The notes under the pieces: generated by a model
The model's input: only the letters and a program-made list of their open reading frames with translations
Database searches by the model: none
Told to the model about the DNA's origin: nothing
Source of the DNA: Tubiluchus corallicola
Taxonomy: Eukaryota; Priapulida; Priapulimorpha; Priapulimorphida; Tubiluchidae
Direction: 5' to 3'
Length of the DNA: 64,000 nt
Assembly (NCBI GenBank): GCA_030141605.1
Contig: JAQGDQ010000030.1
Coordinates: 62,001-126,000 of the forward strand
Made by a program: the position numbers and the translations under genes
In this document: piece after piece, positions 24,501-32,763 of the stretch
Layout of the letters: each line of letters begins with the position of its first letter
How positions within the stretch are numbered: the stretch's first letter is position 1

Positions 24501-27500
24501 ATCACTAAGTGTTTGCATTGTTCACTTTCAGTAGTTCTCTTTATAATGTTAATTTATGTGCCTTCAGTTTAACCTTCAGCTAAGTGAGTCGGTCGTTGTG
24601 ACTGTCATTTGCACTGCTTTGAACAGACATTGTTTATGCTTTTGCTTTTACACCAACTGTATGACGTTGAGCAGCAAAACACATCTGGATTTTTTTGTGA
24701 TTTATTTGAACTATTTCTTGAAGTGTATTTTTGTTTTGAGATACAAACTTTTAGTGCATCTTATCGACGTACGGTTTGTATGTTTTGCAGTGTCAGAATA
24801 TTGAAAAATCATCGGAAGCAAAAAGCAAACAGCATGAAGAATTTGAAAACATGATGCTGATTGCACATTATTATGCAAATCGGTAAGACAAAAGCTTTTT
24901 TAATGACTGAGATAAACTTGTTTTTCGTTTTTTCAGATGACTGACTAACTTTTTTAGATTAAATTAGTTTATTTCAGCATATAAAAAACATGAAAACATT
25001 ACATCATAGTACAATAAAATACTATAGTAAAAGCTAGGCTAAAATAGTACTATATAATACATTCAATAAATAAACATTCTTAGCTACCATGTGTCATGAC
25101 TATTATTTACAAACAGTCTATTATTCTACATGTTAAAATAACGAGATTGTATGATTCATATGGAGTTGACAGTAGTTAGTAGATGCATATTGTTCACAAA
25201 TTCTAGTAATCATTTTCTTATACTGCAACAGGCTTTCCAAACAAAGATGCAAAAAATGTGGCAATGATAAATTTGCACTAGCAGTTGCATTGTTGAAAAT
25301 CTCCATTCTATAACTGTTTGACTTGGTAGTCTATGGAATGCCATTTAATATCACATGGAAAACACAAAAGCACTTTTGTTCATGATCTGCTGCAATGCTT
25401 CTGTTAAATTATCAATGAAGAACATTCTAAGACTCGTTGCAAAATAATAACGTACTTTTTAAACAATTCACAGCAAAAATAATTGTTATTACTGGAATTA
25501 AGAATACAGATATCTTACATTTAATTAAACGATAACATCTTTATGAAATACCCGCGATGTAGCACCGAATGTTGCTATACCACGTTACTTGAGTTTCTTC
25601 TATCTGGTAAACATATGTATTACATAGCTAGCAACATTATACAATACATTGTTGTGTGCTTGCTTTTGAGCACATTGAAAGTTCATGATATTACATGTAA
25701 CATGCTACAGTAATAATAATTCTGGCTTGAAATGGCAACTATATCAAAATTTCTTGCTCAAACTAATAAAGCTGGTGTTCATCAGTTACTTTGACAAAAA
25801 TAACCACCTATGAGACACTATGAAATACACCCTTCTCAGAAGTTATAAGCTGTTTACCATACTACATAGATTAGCAGTAAAAATATCTTGCACTAAATTT
25901 TATTCTTTACCTGCAAGACGGAATATTTCTGCCGTGTGCTAAAATTCAGAATATTAATGAAAAATGTTTTTTTTTAGTTCAGTGTGTCTGAGTCAGTCTT
26001 CTTTGACATCACTGGCAGCTAAACTTGCAACAAGTTTACTTCGCCACATCGATGTTATACCTGCAGACAAAGCTTTCTATGAGGCTGGGACAATGTGCAA
26101 GGTAAACATGTGGATAAGAATTATCTGTGATGCCCTCGTCATTGTTAATTTTTTGCTAAAAGTAGGTGGCAAATAACAACTGACTGTCAAATTAAGTTGA
26201 AATAGCTAAAGAGCTGAAGGATGTGTAGTTCGTAGCTGATGGTTGAAGTAGTTATTAGCTAAAAATGTGGTTATTATGAAATTGCTCTTTCACATGTTTT
26301 CTTTTTTTCTAGAATGCTGGTCTGGAAAATATGGCTTTTGTCTTTTTAAACAAATATCTGGATTTGGTGGAGGTATTCTTAATGTTTATTTGTTTTATTT
26401 ATAAATTCAAATTGATAAGCATTTGATAAGAAGCATGTTAGTTGTTTGTTTAATGTGACATATATCATCTTTATTAGCAAATCAGAATGCAATATATTCT
26501 AGTGTAATGGTAACTCAGAAAACTTGCATATTCTTTGAAGCAAACTTTCCCTGTTATTTCTAAAAAACCTTAGGAAGCACTTTTGTTTATGTTTGTCTTA
26601 TTCAAAACATTTGAGATTTTGAGCAATCTTACAAACCATTCTATAGAAAATTGTAGCAATCACTGTTGCAATCCACATTAGCTGTAATTTACAGCTTGGT
26701 AGCAGCTAATATTTCTTTCTTAAACAGGCTATTGAAGATGGTTCACTAGATGCGCTTGATCACACAGATTTCCAAGATACCGACATTCCATATGAGATTC
26801 CTTTACCCGAAAAGCCGTACTTGAGTGTAAGTCTTTTCACTTAATGAGCTTGCATATAATTTCCTTGTTAATGTCCCATTGCTAAAACTTGTTGCTGTAT
26901 CATAGTTTTGATAAAACAGGATTAGTTTGTTAGCTCCATAGCTACAGCATTTGGTGATATGTAACAGTCTCGTGGCTCCGGGAGCGTGAACGCAGGAACT
27001 GCTGTTTCTTTTGATATGCTTCAGATTTAACTTCTAATTAAATTATTCTTTTCAATCAGAGCAATCTACCAAAACTTTAAAAAAAGAATTCTTGAAAATT
27101 GTTGCAGCTAACAAAGAACATTTGCTGAATTTTATTAAATTGTAGCTTAGAATAAGTAATTGTCAAATTTGATTTGAGACAATGTCTTCAGCTCCCATTT
27201 TTTCTATAATTTACTGTCTTGCTGATATGCACTTATTTTTAACTGTCCAGTCTCATTATTTGGATTTAGAAACTATTTTCTAGAAAGTGTCAGCCTATTC
27301 AAATTATCGGACGAATGTGTGTGTAGTTCACGCCACTTAATCATTATATTAAATCTCATCTAGGAAACGCGACACGAAGATGTGAAGGAGTGGGTGTTAG
27401 CTGTATCAATGGACCAGAAGGTAGAGCAGAAGTTGCCACAGGATGAAAGGAACACATTCGTGGGATCTTTGGTCGCAGCTGTTACGGGTGCTCGCTCTCT

Positions 27501-29020
27501 TCCGTGTGTCATCACAGGTATGTGCATGAGACCGAGTTCTTAAGATTGAAACCCAGTTCAATTCTAACATTGAGTTTGTTTTTGCATTCTCATTTCTGAG
27601 CATTTCACAGAGTTGTTTGTACAGTAACAACAATCGTAACAACACAATAATTCGACGCATTATAGAATCTCCATTTAAAGAATGCTTATAAGAACAACAT
27701 TATAAAGTAAATTTCTTGATGAGCCAATGTTAAAATTGATCTATAGGACTAACATCCCATTCGTATTTAGGCTACCCTGTTTTGCGAAACAAGCTGGAAT
27801 TTAAGCAGACAGGCCGAGCAGCAAACAAAGATGATTGGAACAAATTTCTCATGGCGGCAAAAGTAAGTTTCCTTTTTATTAAATGTTTTAGTAACATTTT
27901 AAGTGCATTAACATAGCATGTTGCATATTGGATGACTGATTCAATAACAAATGTTATCGCCACTGTTTCCCATCTTATTGGTTACGAGTTGTATAAGTAC
28001 CACCTCATAGGGTAAAGAAAAAAATAAATGTTTTGTTTTTGCCTAGAAATTCAGTTTGAATATCATCGTAAAAGTATAGCAAATTTTTGACTTGCAATGG
28101 GCTAATTGAGAAAAATTAGTCATTTTGAACTAAAATGTTAGGTGGCGCAAAAAAATGTCCGGAAGGTTTGATTATGATATTATAAGAAGAAATTAACGAA
28201 ATCAGTTGACAATTACCACGCTGATGTTACAGACCCTCACATGTAAGCACCAAAAATTTTAGCTCATTCTCTTAGATTTTTCCGAAGAAGTTTTAAAACA
28301 AGAAGTCAAAAAAATAACTGTTGGTATCACTATTGTTATATCACCATGATAGCAAGTGCTCTATGTGTGTCCATCATTTTTGACGCATCTAAACAAAGGT
28401 ATTTCTTCCAATGACTGATACAATTTCTAACTTCTTTGATGGGTATTTGGTACTAGCAGTCAATAATTTTTGCCCTCAATTCCTCCACATCAGACGGATC
28501 TGTGCGGCAAACATACTCTTTAAGGGAATTCCAGATTCAGAAGATTATTTCCTATTTTTTCTTGACAGCAAATCTTAATCACAGATTTATTTTCTTTGGT
28601 GCAGACTATGATATAAACTGGTTGAAATCTTTATTGTTTAGCTGCTGTGTATTGAGGGCTGTATAATAAGTTAGCGTGACTGTTTTGCAGAAGATGATTT
28701 GGTGTCATTGTTCATGCATTTACATTTTTAACATGCAAAACTTTTTCAACCATAACCTAAAAACTATAAAAACTCTAAACGTGTAACTTTCACAGCCAGA
28801 AGTTAATTTATTGTAACATCATGCTGTGAAATTTCAACTATTTTGGGCTCTTGCTTCTAATATTATTGTAGTCTAAACTTATATGATTCTGATTTCTGTA
28901 TAACTGCAAAGGTTTTGTTTACCTTTACAGATGTCCCACAGTTTAGATTGCCAGGATGTGCTGAGATTCATCACTGAGTGGTGTGGAGCTACACCAAATC
29001 CCAGTTACTCGTTTCAGTAA
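406..29020 (+). CDS. IFT172: Intraflagellar transport protein 172 (IFT172), 5'-truncated by the window edge
   Basis: IFT172 is a large peripheral subunit of the IFT-B train that carries cargo along cilia and acts in tip turnaround and Hedgehog signalling. Joined exons read as one frame with close similarity to animal IFT172 throughout and end in ...SYSFQ-stop, like human ...SFSFQ. Exons: 406-485, 1475-1562, 2055-2269, 2923-3046, 3442-3537, 3744-3905, 4648-4701, 5060-5163, 5680-5878, 6815-6982, 8016-8152, 8690-8797, 9000-9177, 9548-9706, 13023-13190, 13913-14112, 14482-14716, 15104-15337, 16769-16885, 17618-17760, 18015-18173, 18437-18617, 19249-19494, 21081-21188, 21975-22075, 22858-23008, 23532-23648, 24212-24322, 24791-24882, 25978-26101, 26313-26372, 26728-26826, 27364-27517, 27771-27862, 28931-29020. 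Total 4,854 nt, 1,617 residues plus TAA. About 130 N-terminal residues lie upstream; with them the length matches the 1,749 residues of human IFT172. All junctions are GT-AG and keep phase. Confidence 0.97.
646..1453. mobile_element. Non-autonomous pogo/Tc1-mariner-like element (808 bp)
   Basis: The left end reads CAGTAAGCGCTGCTTAATAGAC from 646, and the reverse complement of the right end (1453 backwards) reads CAGTAGGTGCCGCTTAATAAAC, 18 of 22 positions identical. A TA dinucleotide flanks each end (644-645 and 1454-1455), as expected for the Tc1-mariner/pogo superfamily. Further ttaatagactcagt repeats lie just inside both ends. No transposase frame is visible, so this is a MITE-like passenger. 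It sits in an IFT172 intron, and its right end is only 21 bp from exon 1475-1562. Confidence 0.75.
6361..6540. repeat. Long near-perfect hairpin (about 80-bp arms, short loop)
   Basis: The left arm at 6361-6440 (tatctctgcatgtcttatac...) is matched by the reverse complement of 6460-6538, which reads tatatctctacatgtcttacgctaac and continues through ttttttattg to aaaatgtacta. The loop is about 20 bases. Arms differ by scattered substitutions. It lies in the IFT172 intron 5879-6814. It is probably a foldback or MITE remnant; in the pre-mRNA it would form a long double-stranded stem. Confidence 0.8.
6576..6597. repeat. (CA)n microsatellite
   Basis: A short run of about ten CA units with one ct interruption lies just after the 6361-6540 hairpin, next to an alternating cgcgcgta tract. 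Confidence 0.85.
7560..7630. mobile_element. Possible hAT-like terminal fragment
   Basis: Read on the minus strand this segment starts ctaggggtagaatttcgaat and contains repeated TTCGAATATT-type motifs, which resembles ends of some hAT elements. A weakly similar aagcttcgaatgtttttt stretch near 7048 could be the other end, but no convincing inverted pair or 8-bp duplication was found. Assignment is tentative. The rest of the intron 6983-8015 shows nothing recognisable. Confidence 0.3.
10223..12079 (-). pseudogene. LINE linker and reverse transcriptase, with stops and a mutated catalytic site
   Basis: One minus-strand frame runs from 12079 to 10223 with only two in-frame stops, TAA near 11678 and TAG near 11378. 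In order it shows the linker ([23 protein letters not shown]), the RT entry [36 protein letters not shown], motif [12 protein letters not shown], motif [14 protein letters not shown], motif C and the thumb ([28 protein letters not shown]). Motif C reads KFAYDTT instead of the usual FADDT, so the first catalytic aspartate is tyrosine (codon at 10814-10816). The frame shifts near 10223-10240, after which [10 protein letters not shown] continues in another frame. Confidence 0.88.
12144..12707 (-). pseudogene. LINE endonuclease domain, frameshifted
   Basis: The minus-strand frame opens with [12 protein letters not shown], the N-terminal signature of APE-type LINE endonucleases, and carries [12 protein letters not shown], the conserved GDFN block, then [12 protein letters not shown]. 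The expected [11 protein letters not shown] block follows in another frame near 12130-12175, so a frameshift separates them. The segment between NVRSL and the central strands is shorter than in intact relatives, and the usual TETWL motif is missing, which suggests an internal deletion. It is not functional. Confidence 0.8.
13221..13240. repeat. Poly-T tract
   Basis: A run of about 18 T lies just after the donor of exon 13023-13190; a simple homopolymer tract. Confidence 0.7.
13493..13886. mobile_element. Non-autonomous hAT-like element (394 bp) with 8-bp target duplication
   Basis: The left end reads CAGTGGTGGCT (from 13493) and the right end AGCCGCCACTG (to 13886), an 11-bp inverted pair with one mismatch. 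The flanking octamers are ACCAATAG (13485-13492) and ACCAAAAG (13887-13894), 7 of 8 identical, as expected for an old hAT target-site duplication. No transposase is encoded. The element ends 26 bp before exon 13913-14112 of IFT172. Confidence 0.75.
14796..15122 (+). repeat. Tandem duplication of intron end plus exon start
   Basis: Two diverged copies lie head to tail. Both begin gtttgtttccct (14796 and 14951), share gtgatatataaaaaagaaat followed by ttttgaaatt, and end attgcagcc(a/g)tgtg(t/c)at(g/a). The second copy ends in the genuine splice acceptor and first codons of exon 15104-15337. The first copy has tttga in place of the functional tttag, and a tag stop after the duplicated codons, so it is a dead decoy. 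Confidence 0.8.
15523..15556. repeat. (TA)n microsatellite
   Basis: About 17 TA units lie in the intron 15338-16768. The rest of that intron shows only a modest hairpin around 15931-15975 (ccacttaa ... ttaagtgg enclosing agagcc/ggctct) and nothing else that I can support. Confidence 0.9.
18632..18799. repeat. Foldback repeat, about 60-bp arms
   Basis: The left arm (ttttctctgaag...cttcatctgctgaaatcaac ttgatatag, 18633-18689) is inverted as ctatgtcaagttgatttctg ctgatgaag...cttctgaggaaaa at 18739-18797. The inner 29 bp match at 26 positions. It starts about 15 bp after the donor of IFT172 exon 18437-18617, so the stem forms close to that splice site in the pre-mRNA. It is probably a MITE remnant. 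Confidence 0.75.
20421..20982. mobile_element. Inverted-repeat element (562 bp), about 90-bp TIRs, TA target duplication
   Basis: The left terminus starts gatgatcatttcgactgtta and continues through aatactacaaattaagcc to gacgatactaaaatacaaag (20421-20510). The reverse complement of 20889-20982 reads gacgagcgtttcgactacta and continues through aatactacaaatcaagcg to gacgatactaaaatgcaaag. TA dinucleotides flank both ends (20419-20420 and 20983-20984). No coding capacity is evident. It lies in the IFT172 intron 19495-21080; the remainder of that intron shows nothing recognisable. Confidence 0.78.
21411..21500 (+). repeat. Direct repeat copy 1 (about 90 bp)
   Basis: The segment cattttatttcgttgtgcag and the following aattggatatttaatagttg through ggaattcttcaaa recurs at 22343-22429 in the same orientation with only small differences. 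The two copies lie in the introns before and after exon 21975-22075. Confidence 0.85.
22343..22429 (+). repeat. Direct repeat copy 2 (about 87 bp)
   Basis: This is the second copy of the repeat at 21411-21500, with a short deletion (acttttgtgaaaactt against acttttatactgaaaatt). Together they bracket IFT172 exon 21975-22075. Confidence 0.85.
24883..25977. other. IFT172 intron without recognisable gene
   Basis: This intron is just over 1 kb. Its minus-strand text near 24960-25000 ends like a retroelement or mRNA 3' tail (ttttttatatgctgaaataaac), but no coding block that I recognise accompanies it. I see nothing else. Confidence 0.5.
28332..28540 (-). pseudogene. Degenerate Tc1/mariner-like transposase C-terminal fragment
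   Basis: On the minus strand one frame reads [20 protein letters not shown], then RAKIIDC, a stop, [12 protein letters not shown] and [17 protein letters not shown], with stops on both sides. The W..LKEYV.RT.P...EEL pattern followed by a helical tail resembles the end of DDE transposases of the Tc1/mariner/IS630 group. The segment ggtggcgcaaaaaaatgtcc at 28141 could be one terminal repeat; no partner was found. It is a fossil within IFT172 intron 27863-28930. Confidence 0.5.
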
Positions 29021-30112
29021 ATAATTTCTTATTATGCTGACATCAGTAAAATGTGGTTTTGCAGTGTGTGTTATTTAACTACATTTCAAAAATGTATTGC
29101 TGCGTACGTGCGTGTTTCATTGGAGCTCACATTAGCAGTATATGTTTTTCATTAGTGCATTGATCAGAACAATACTGCCAGATTAATTATTGTACAAGGT
29201 TTGATTGTCAATGGCATTGTCAAGTACATGTGTTGCTGTAGTCTATTGTCAAAACTTGCACAACCAAAATATGTGTGCTAAGGGTTTTCTGATAAACCCT
29301 AAACAGTTTTTAGTTTTCTTTAGTTTCTTAGCAGCATTAGTAAAACATGTTCTTGTTCAGTACTTTATCTAAGCTGGCATTGCCAATACATTCCAGTGCT
29401 TTACATTGTGTAAGCTGACTTTTCTAACATATTATTTTGCAGTACATTATCTAAACTTTGTGCTAGATAATTTACAATGCATTGTCTATAAAGTGGCATG
29501 TAAATTGTTCCACATTATATTGCCTATCCTAGCATAATTAAAAATATGTTTTTAAACATTGTAAAAGTGTGATTTAAACTGGCATTACCAACACGAAAAC
29601 TTATAATGTATCAAGCTACTCAATTGTTCAATTGTTCTTTCCACAAACAAATGCATAATGAGACCACAATTACGTGAATTTTTTGCTGTGAATGTGTTTA
29701 CTCCTTATATTTGCTAAGCTAAGCACATAGCCATAGGGCCATAACCAAAACGCAGGGTCAGATTAGCTGACAACATTCACTTATTATAAAACCTGCTGTG
29801 AAACTAAGTACGAGTATACAGCACTAAGTTTTGACTTTAAAAAACCTCCAGTATACATTGATAATGTTAATTCCGTCCATTACACTTGTGATATTTATGT
29901 TATATGCCTTTAAAGACGTAAAAACTTATTTAATAAAGAATATTGTTTCTGTAGACATAAACTTTGTATGTAGATTTGATGCTGTTTATCTGGTGCCTTG
30001 TTATTTGGATAATGCTTTTCAAACACAAACCACTGATCAGTATTTTAAAATATAAACAATAAATGCAGTTAATGTTGTTATTAGTGGCAAAGACAACGTG
30101 CTTATCTCACTA
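29021..30112. other. IFT172 3' UTR and intergenic sequence
   Basis: Sequence after the IFT172 stop contains no close canonical AATAAA; the first clear ones lie far downstream, so the cleavage site cannot be placed. Between about 29360 and 29590 a loose motif (ta.tt.tctaa.ctggcattgccaatac-like) recurs in degenerate form. No protein-coding signal is seen; the short open frame near 29831-30055 has no recognisable content. Confidence 0.6.
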
Positions 30113-32038
30113 CAGTCAAGCCTCGTTATACCGTCCACTTTGGGACTGGAAAAAAGATAGCGTTATAGCGAGTTTGCTATTATAACGAGGTGTGTTAAAT
30201 TTTGCCTTTGACGAATCGTAAAACAGTCAGATAAGTGTACACTGGTTAGAGACCACAATTATCACTCTAAAGGTTAGCGAATTAAAAGAAAATTATTAAA
30301 TTAATCATTTGTGAATTAATGACCTATAGAAAATCAATTTTTAAAGATCATTTGGTTTACACAACAAGACATTTTACTCAACTATATATATATATATATA
30401 TACATGTAATAGGCTATAGGCCTGCTGCACCACTAATCATGTATATGTAAAAAAGGTTAAGTCATAACTACAAATTTCTTGCTGGGATTTACTTGGATGA
30501 TTTTCTTAGAAATATCCATGTATTTTCCATCAGTTGCCATTATGACTGCATGGCGATTATTGCAATAATATCAGAGCTACCAATCCTTTACTACTGTGCA
30601 CAGGACAGCTTGTAAACAATCAGACCATGGTATCATGCAATATTTTACACGACACGTGACGCCTGGTCAGTGTAGGGTGACTCGCGGGTCTAATGTTAAT
30701 CATTTTCGTTGACTGCCCAATCAGCGTGCATGTTATTTTGCACCCCTACAGTGCTTAATTAACGCAGGTACGTTCGAAACATTTAGCTTCAGCTGCGTCT
30801 AGTACTGTTATGAAAAATACTCAACTTTTCATTTGTTAGCGGGAGAAATATTGGCCTGGTTCTAGATTTTATTATTGTCAATTGAAATTGCAAGTGAATT
30901 AGTGGAAATATATAGTCTAGTTTTGTTTATAGCAAAAAATGCACAGCGCTTACCTCTATGAGTTGCTGATAAAACCATTTGACAATCAAGAAAGTACGCA
31001 GCTTGGTTCATGGCTTTTTTGCAAGTTAAACAAAAACAACTATTTGATTAACTTTAAATAAGGACAAAACAAAATGTTTTCTGGTCAGTTTCTATAAACC
31101 TCAATGAGATCTTCACAGTCAAAATTAATTCAAATGTGATCAAAACATATTGTACATCAATGTAATATTAGTTAATTTTACACTATTTTTCTGGTTATAA
31201 TCATGGTTAAAAGGTGCCATTGGGACTTATGTGACTCGACCATTTAATATAAGGGTCGTCTATGGAATGGAACTATCAAATTTATTCCATTTCCGTAGCC
31301 TGACAAACAGAAACTTAATAAATCTTGCAGACGAGCATATGATCAGTTAATATAGAAAAATACATCGCAGGTATGGGTTCGTATATTCAAAAGCAAAAGA
31401 GGCTGCAAATATATTTTGTTGCTTATTTATTGCAAAGCAAGGCTAACTGGCTTAGTTTCTTTATTATACTTATGTCTCTATATTTTGTAGTGCTTTGAAA
31501 CTTCGTCTCTACATTCTGTTTAAATTGAAAAGTCATTTTTTCGCTACTTGTAGCATTATTTTGTGTCAAAATAGATGCTGCTCTGCAAATTTGTGTTTAT
31601 GAAAAAGTGCAATCAGTTTATTTCTGATTATACATTATTTGTGACTGTCATGTTGTTTAGTTTAATTTAGTCAGTTGTTGTCCAACGTGAGCCGTTGTCC
31701 CGAATGCTGCTAAGCATGCTTATGATACAGCAGAGGTTCAGCGATAGACCAATTTGTTTGATGTCACTATCCTGGTCGTTGGCTGGCTGGCATGGCTGGT
31801 GGTATTTCCAAAGCAGTGAAAGGTCTAAAGATTCTGTAGTTTCACAAAATCAGAAGAAAGCTATTGTTAGCTTGTTTCAGCTTCAAGCCGATCCCGGAGA
31901 AAGATAGAGGTGAAGTTATTTTCGCATGCTTCAGACTTACTGATATATGCATTTATTTTCGTATGCTTTAGTCTTACTGATTCGAATATGGCCGTTTTGT
32001 TCCTGGCCATTTTGCAGGCGGTAAACGAGGTTTGACTG
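30113..32038. mobile_element. Large pogo/Tc1-mariner-like inverted-repeat element (1.9 kb)
   Basis: The left end begins CAGTCAAGCCTCGTT (30113). The reverse complement of the right end (32038 backwards) begins CAGTCAAACCTCGTT. TA flanks both ends (30111-30112, 32039-32040). A subterminal inverted repeat, cctcgttata at 30121-30130 and tataacgagg at 30181-30190, strengthens the call. The interior is long enough for a transposase but no intact frame or recognisable transposase block was found, so it is decayed or non-autonomous. It fills most of the space between IFT172 and SF1. Confidence 0.75.
30381..30402. repeat. (TA)n microsatellite
   Basis: About ten TA units lie inside the element 30113-32038. 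Confidence 0.85.
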
Positions 32039-32579
32039 TATTATTTATTGCTCCTGATGCCTATCTTGATGAAGTTGATGCTGTATGTGTAAGTCACACA
32101 ACTTTATGTTTCAATTTGCCTGTTTTTAGAGATCAAGACTTCTTAAATGTACATGTATATTCGGGATTCCCATTACAAAAGACAATACTATAATAACAAT
32201 CTCAGCTATTGAAAAAAGATAGCACAGTGTTACAAAAATTATTTATATTACCACACCAATCACAGAAGGAATCATATTATGGTACCGCATAAACGTTAAT
32301 GACTGAATCGATGAAAGACTGCTAACCACCAACTACAGGCTTACAAAAAACGGGTTTGTACTGCATTCACTTTTCAATGAACGACTGAACATCAGAAGCT
32401 GCAATTTCCCTAGCAAACGAAAAATACAAGAGTTAACGGTAAAGTGAATATTGAAGCATTAAATTTTACTTTTTTTGAAAATAGCTGAAGTATTTTTTTT
32501 CAATCCGATTACTCTTTAGCTCTCATTGCTTTCTAGGAGCCTGAATAACAGGAGTCCTTTGGTATCTGTTAATAATTCT

Positions 32580-32763
32580 ATAATAGCCTGGCAGCGACCG
32601 TACAGTCGTGGAACGGCGACGATATTTCGTCTGCGCAAATTGATGTGTGTTTAATGTGCGTCACATATGTATTTTCCGCCATCTTTTCTATCGCCATTTT
32701 TGTTTAGTGGAGAGAATCAAGTAAAAGTTATTATAAATCGAAAATTTACCTCACAGAACTAGT
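32580..32763 (+). promoter_or_regulatory. Probable SF1 promoter and 5' UTR
   Basis: This segment is richer in CpG than its surroundings. It carries tttccgccatcttttc (a YY1-type GCCATCTT core) at about 32676 and tgcgtcac (CRE-like) at about 32658, both common in housekeeping promoters. An in-frame TAA at 32734-32736 precedes the SF1 ATG, so the 5' UTR includes at least the bases after it. There is no clear TATA box. Inferred from motifs and position only. Confidence 0.5.

Larger units (their letters stand above)
8690..29020 (+). other. IFT172: IFT172 exons 12-35: TPR-like alpha-solenoid region
   Basis: The remaining 24 exons encode the long helical-repeat solenoid typical of IFT172, built from degenerate TPR-like helix pairs. 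Repeating helical units are visible, for example [10 protein letters not shown] / [48 protein letters not shown] and [18 protein letters not shown]. The C-terminal part, which contacts other IFT-B members in the family, is fully present: the acidic [20 protein letters not shown] segment, the TGYPVLRN block and the closing [13 protein letters not shown]. No in-frame stop or frameshift occurs in any exon, so the gene looks functional. Confidence 0.88.

Noticed and set aside
29831-30055. Possible small membrane-protein gene downstream of IFT172
   Set aside because: A hydrophobic AT-rich open frame with no conserved motif; expected by chance in this composition.
31695-31907. Possible transposase remnant inside the 30113-32038 element
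   Set aside because: Translation in all frames gave no block I could tie to a DDE transposase.
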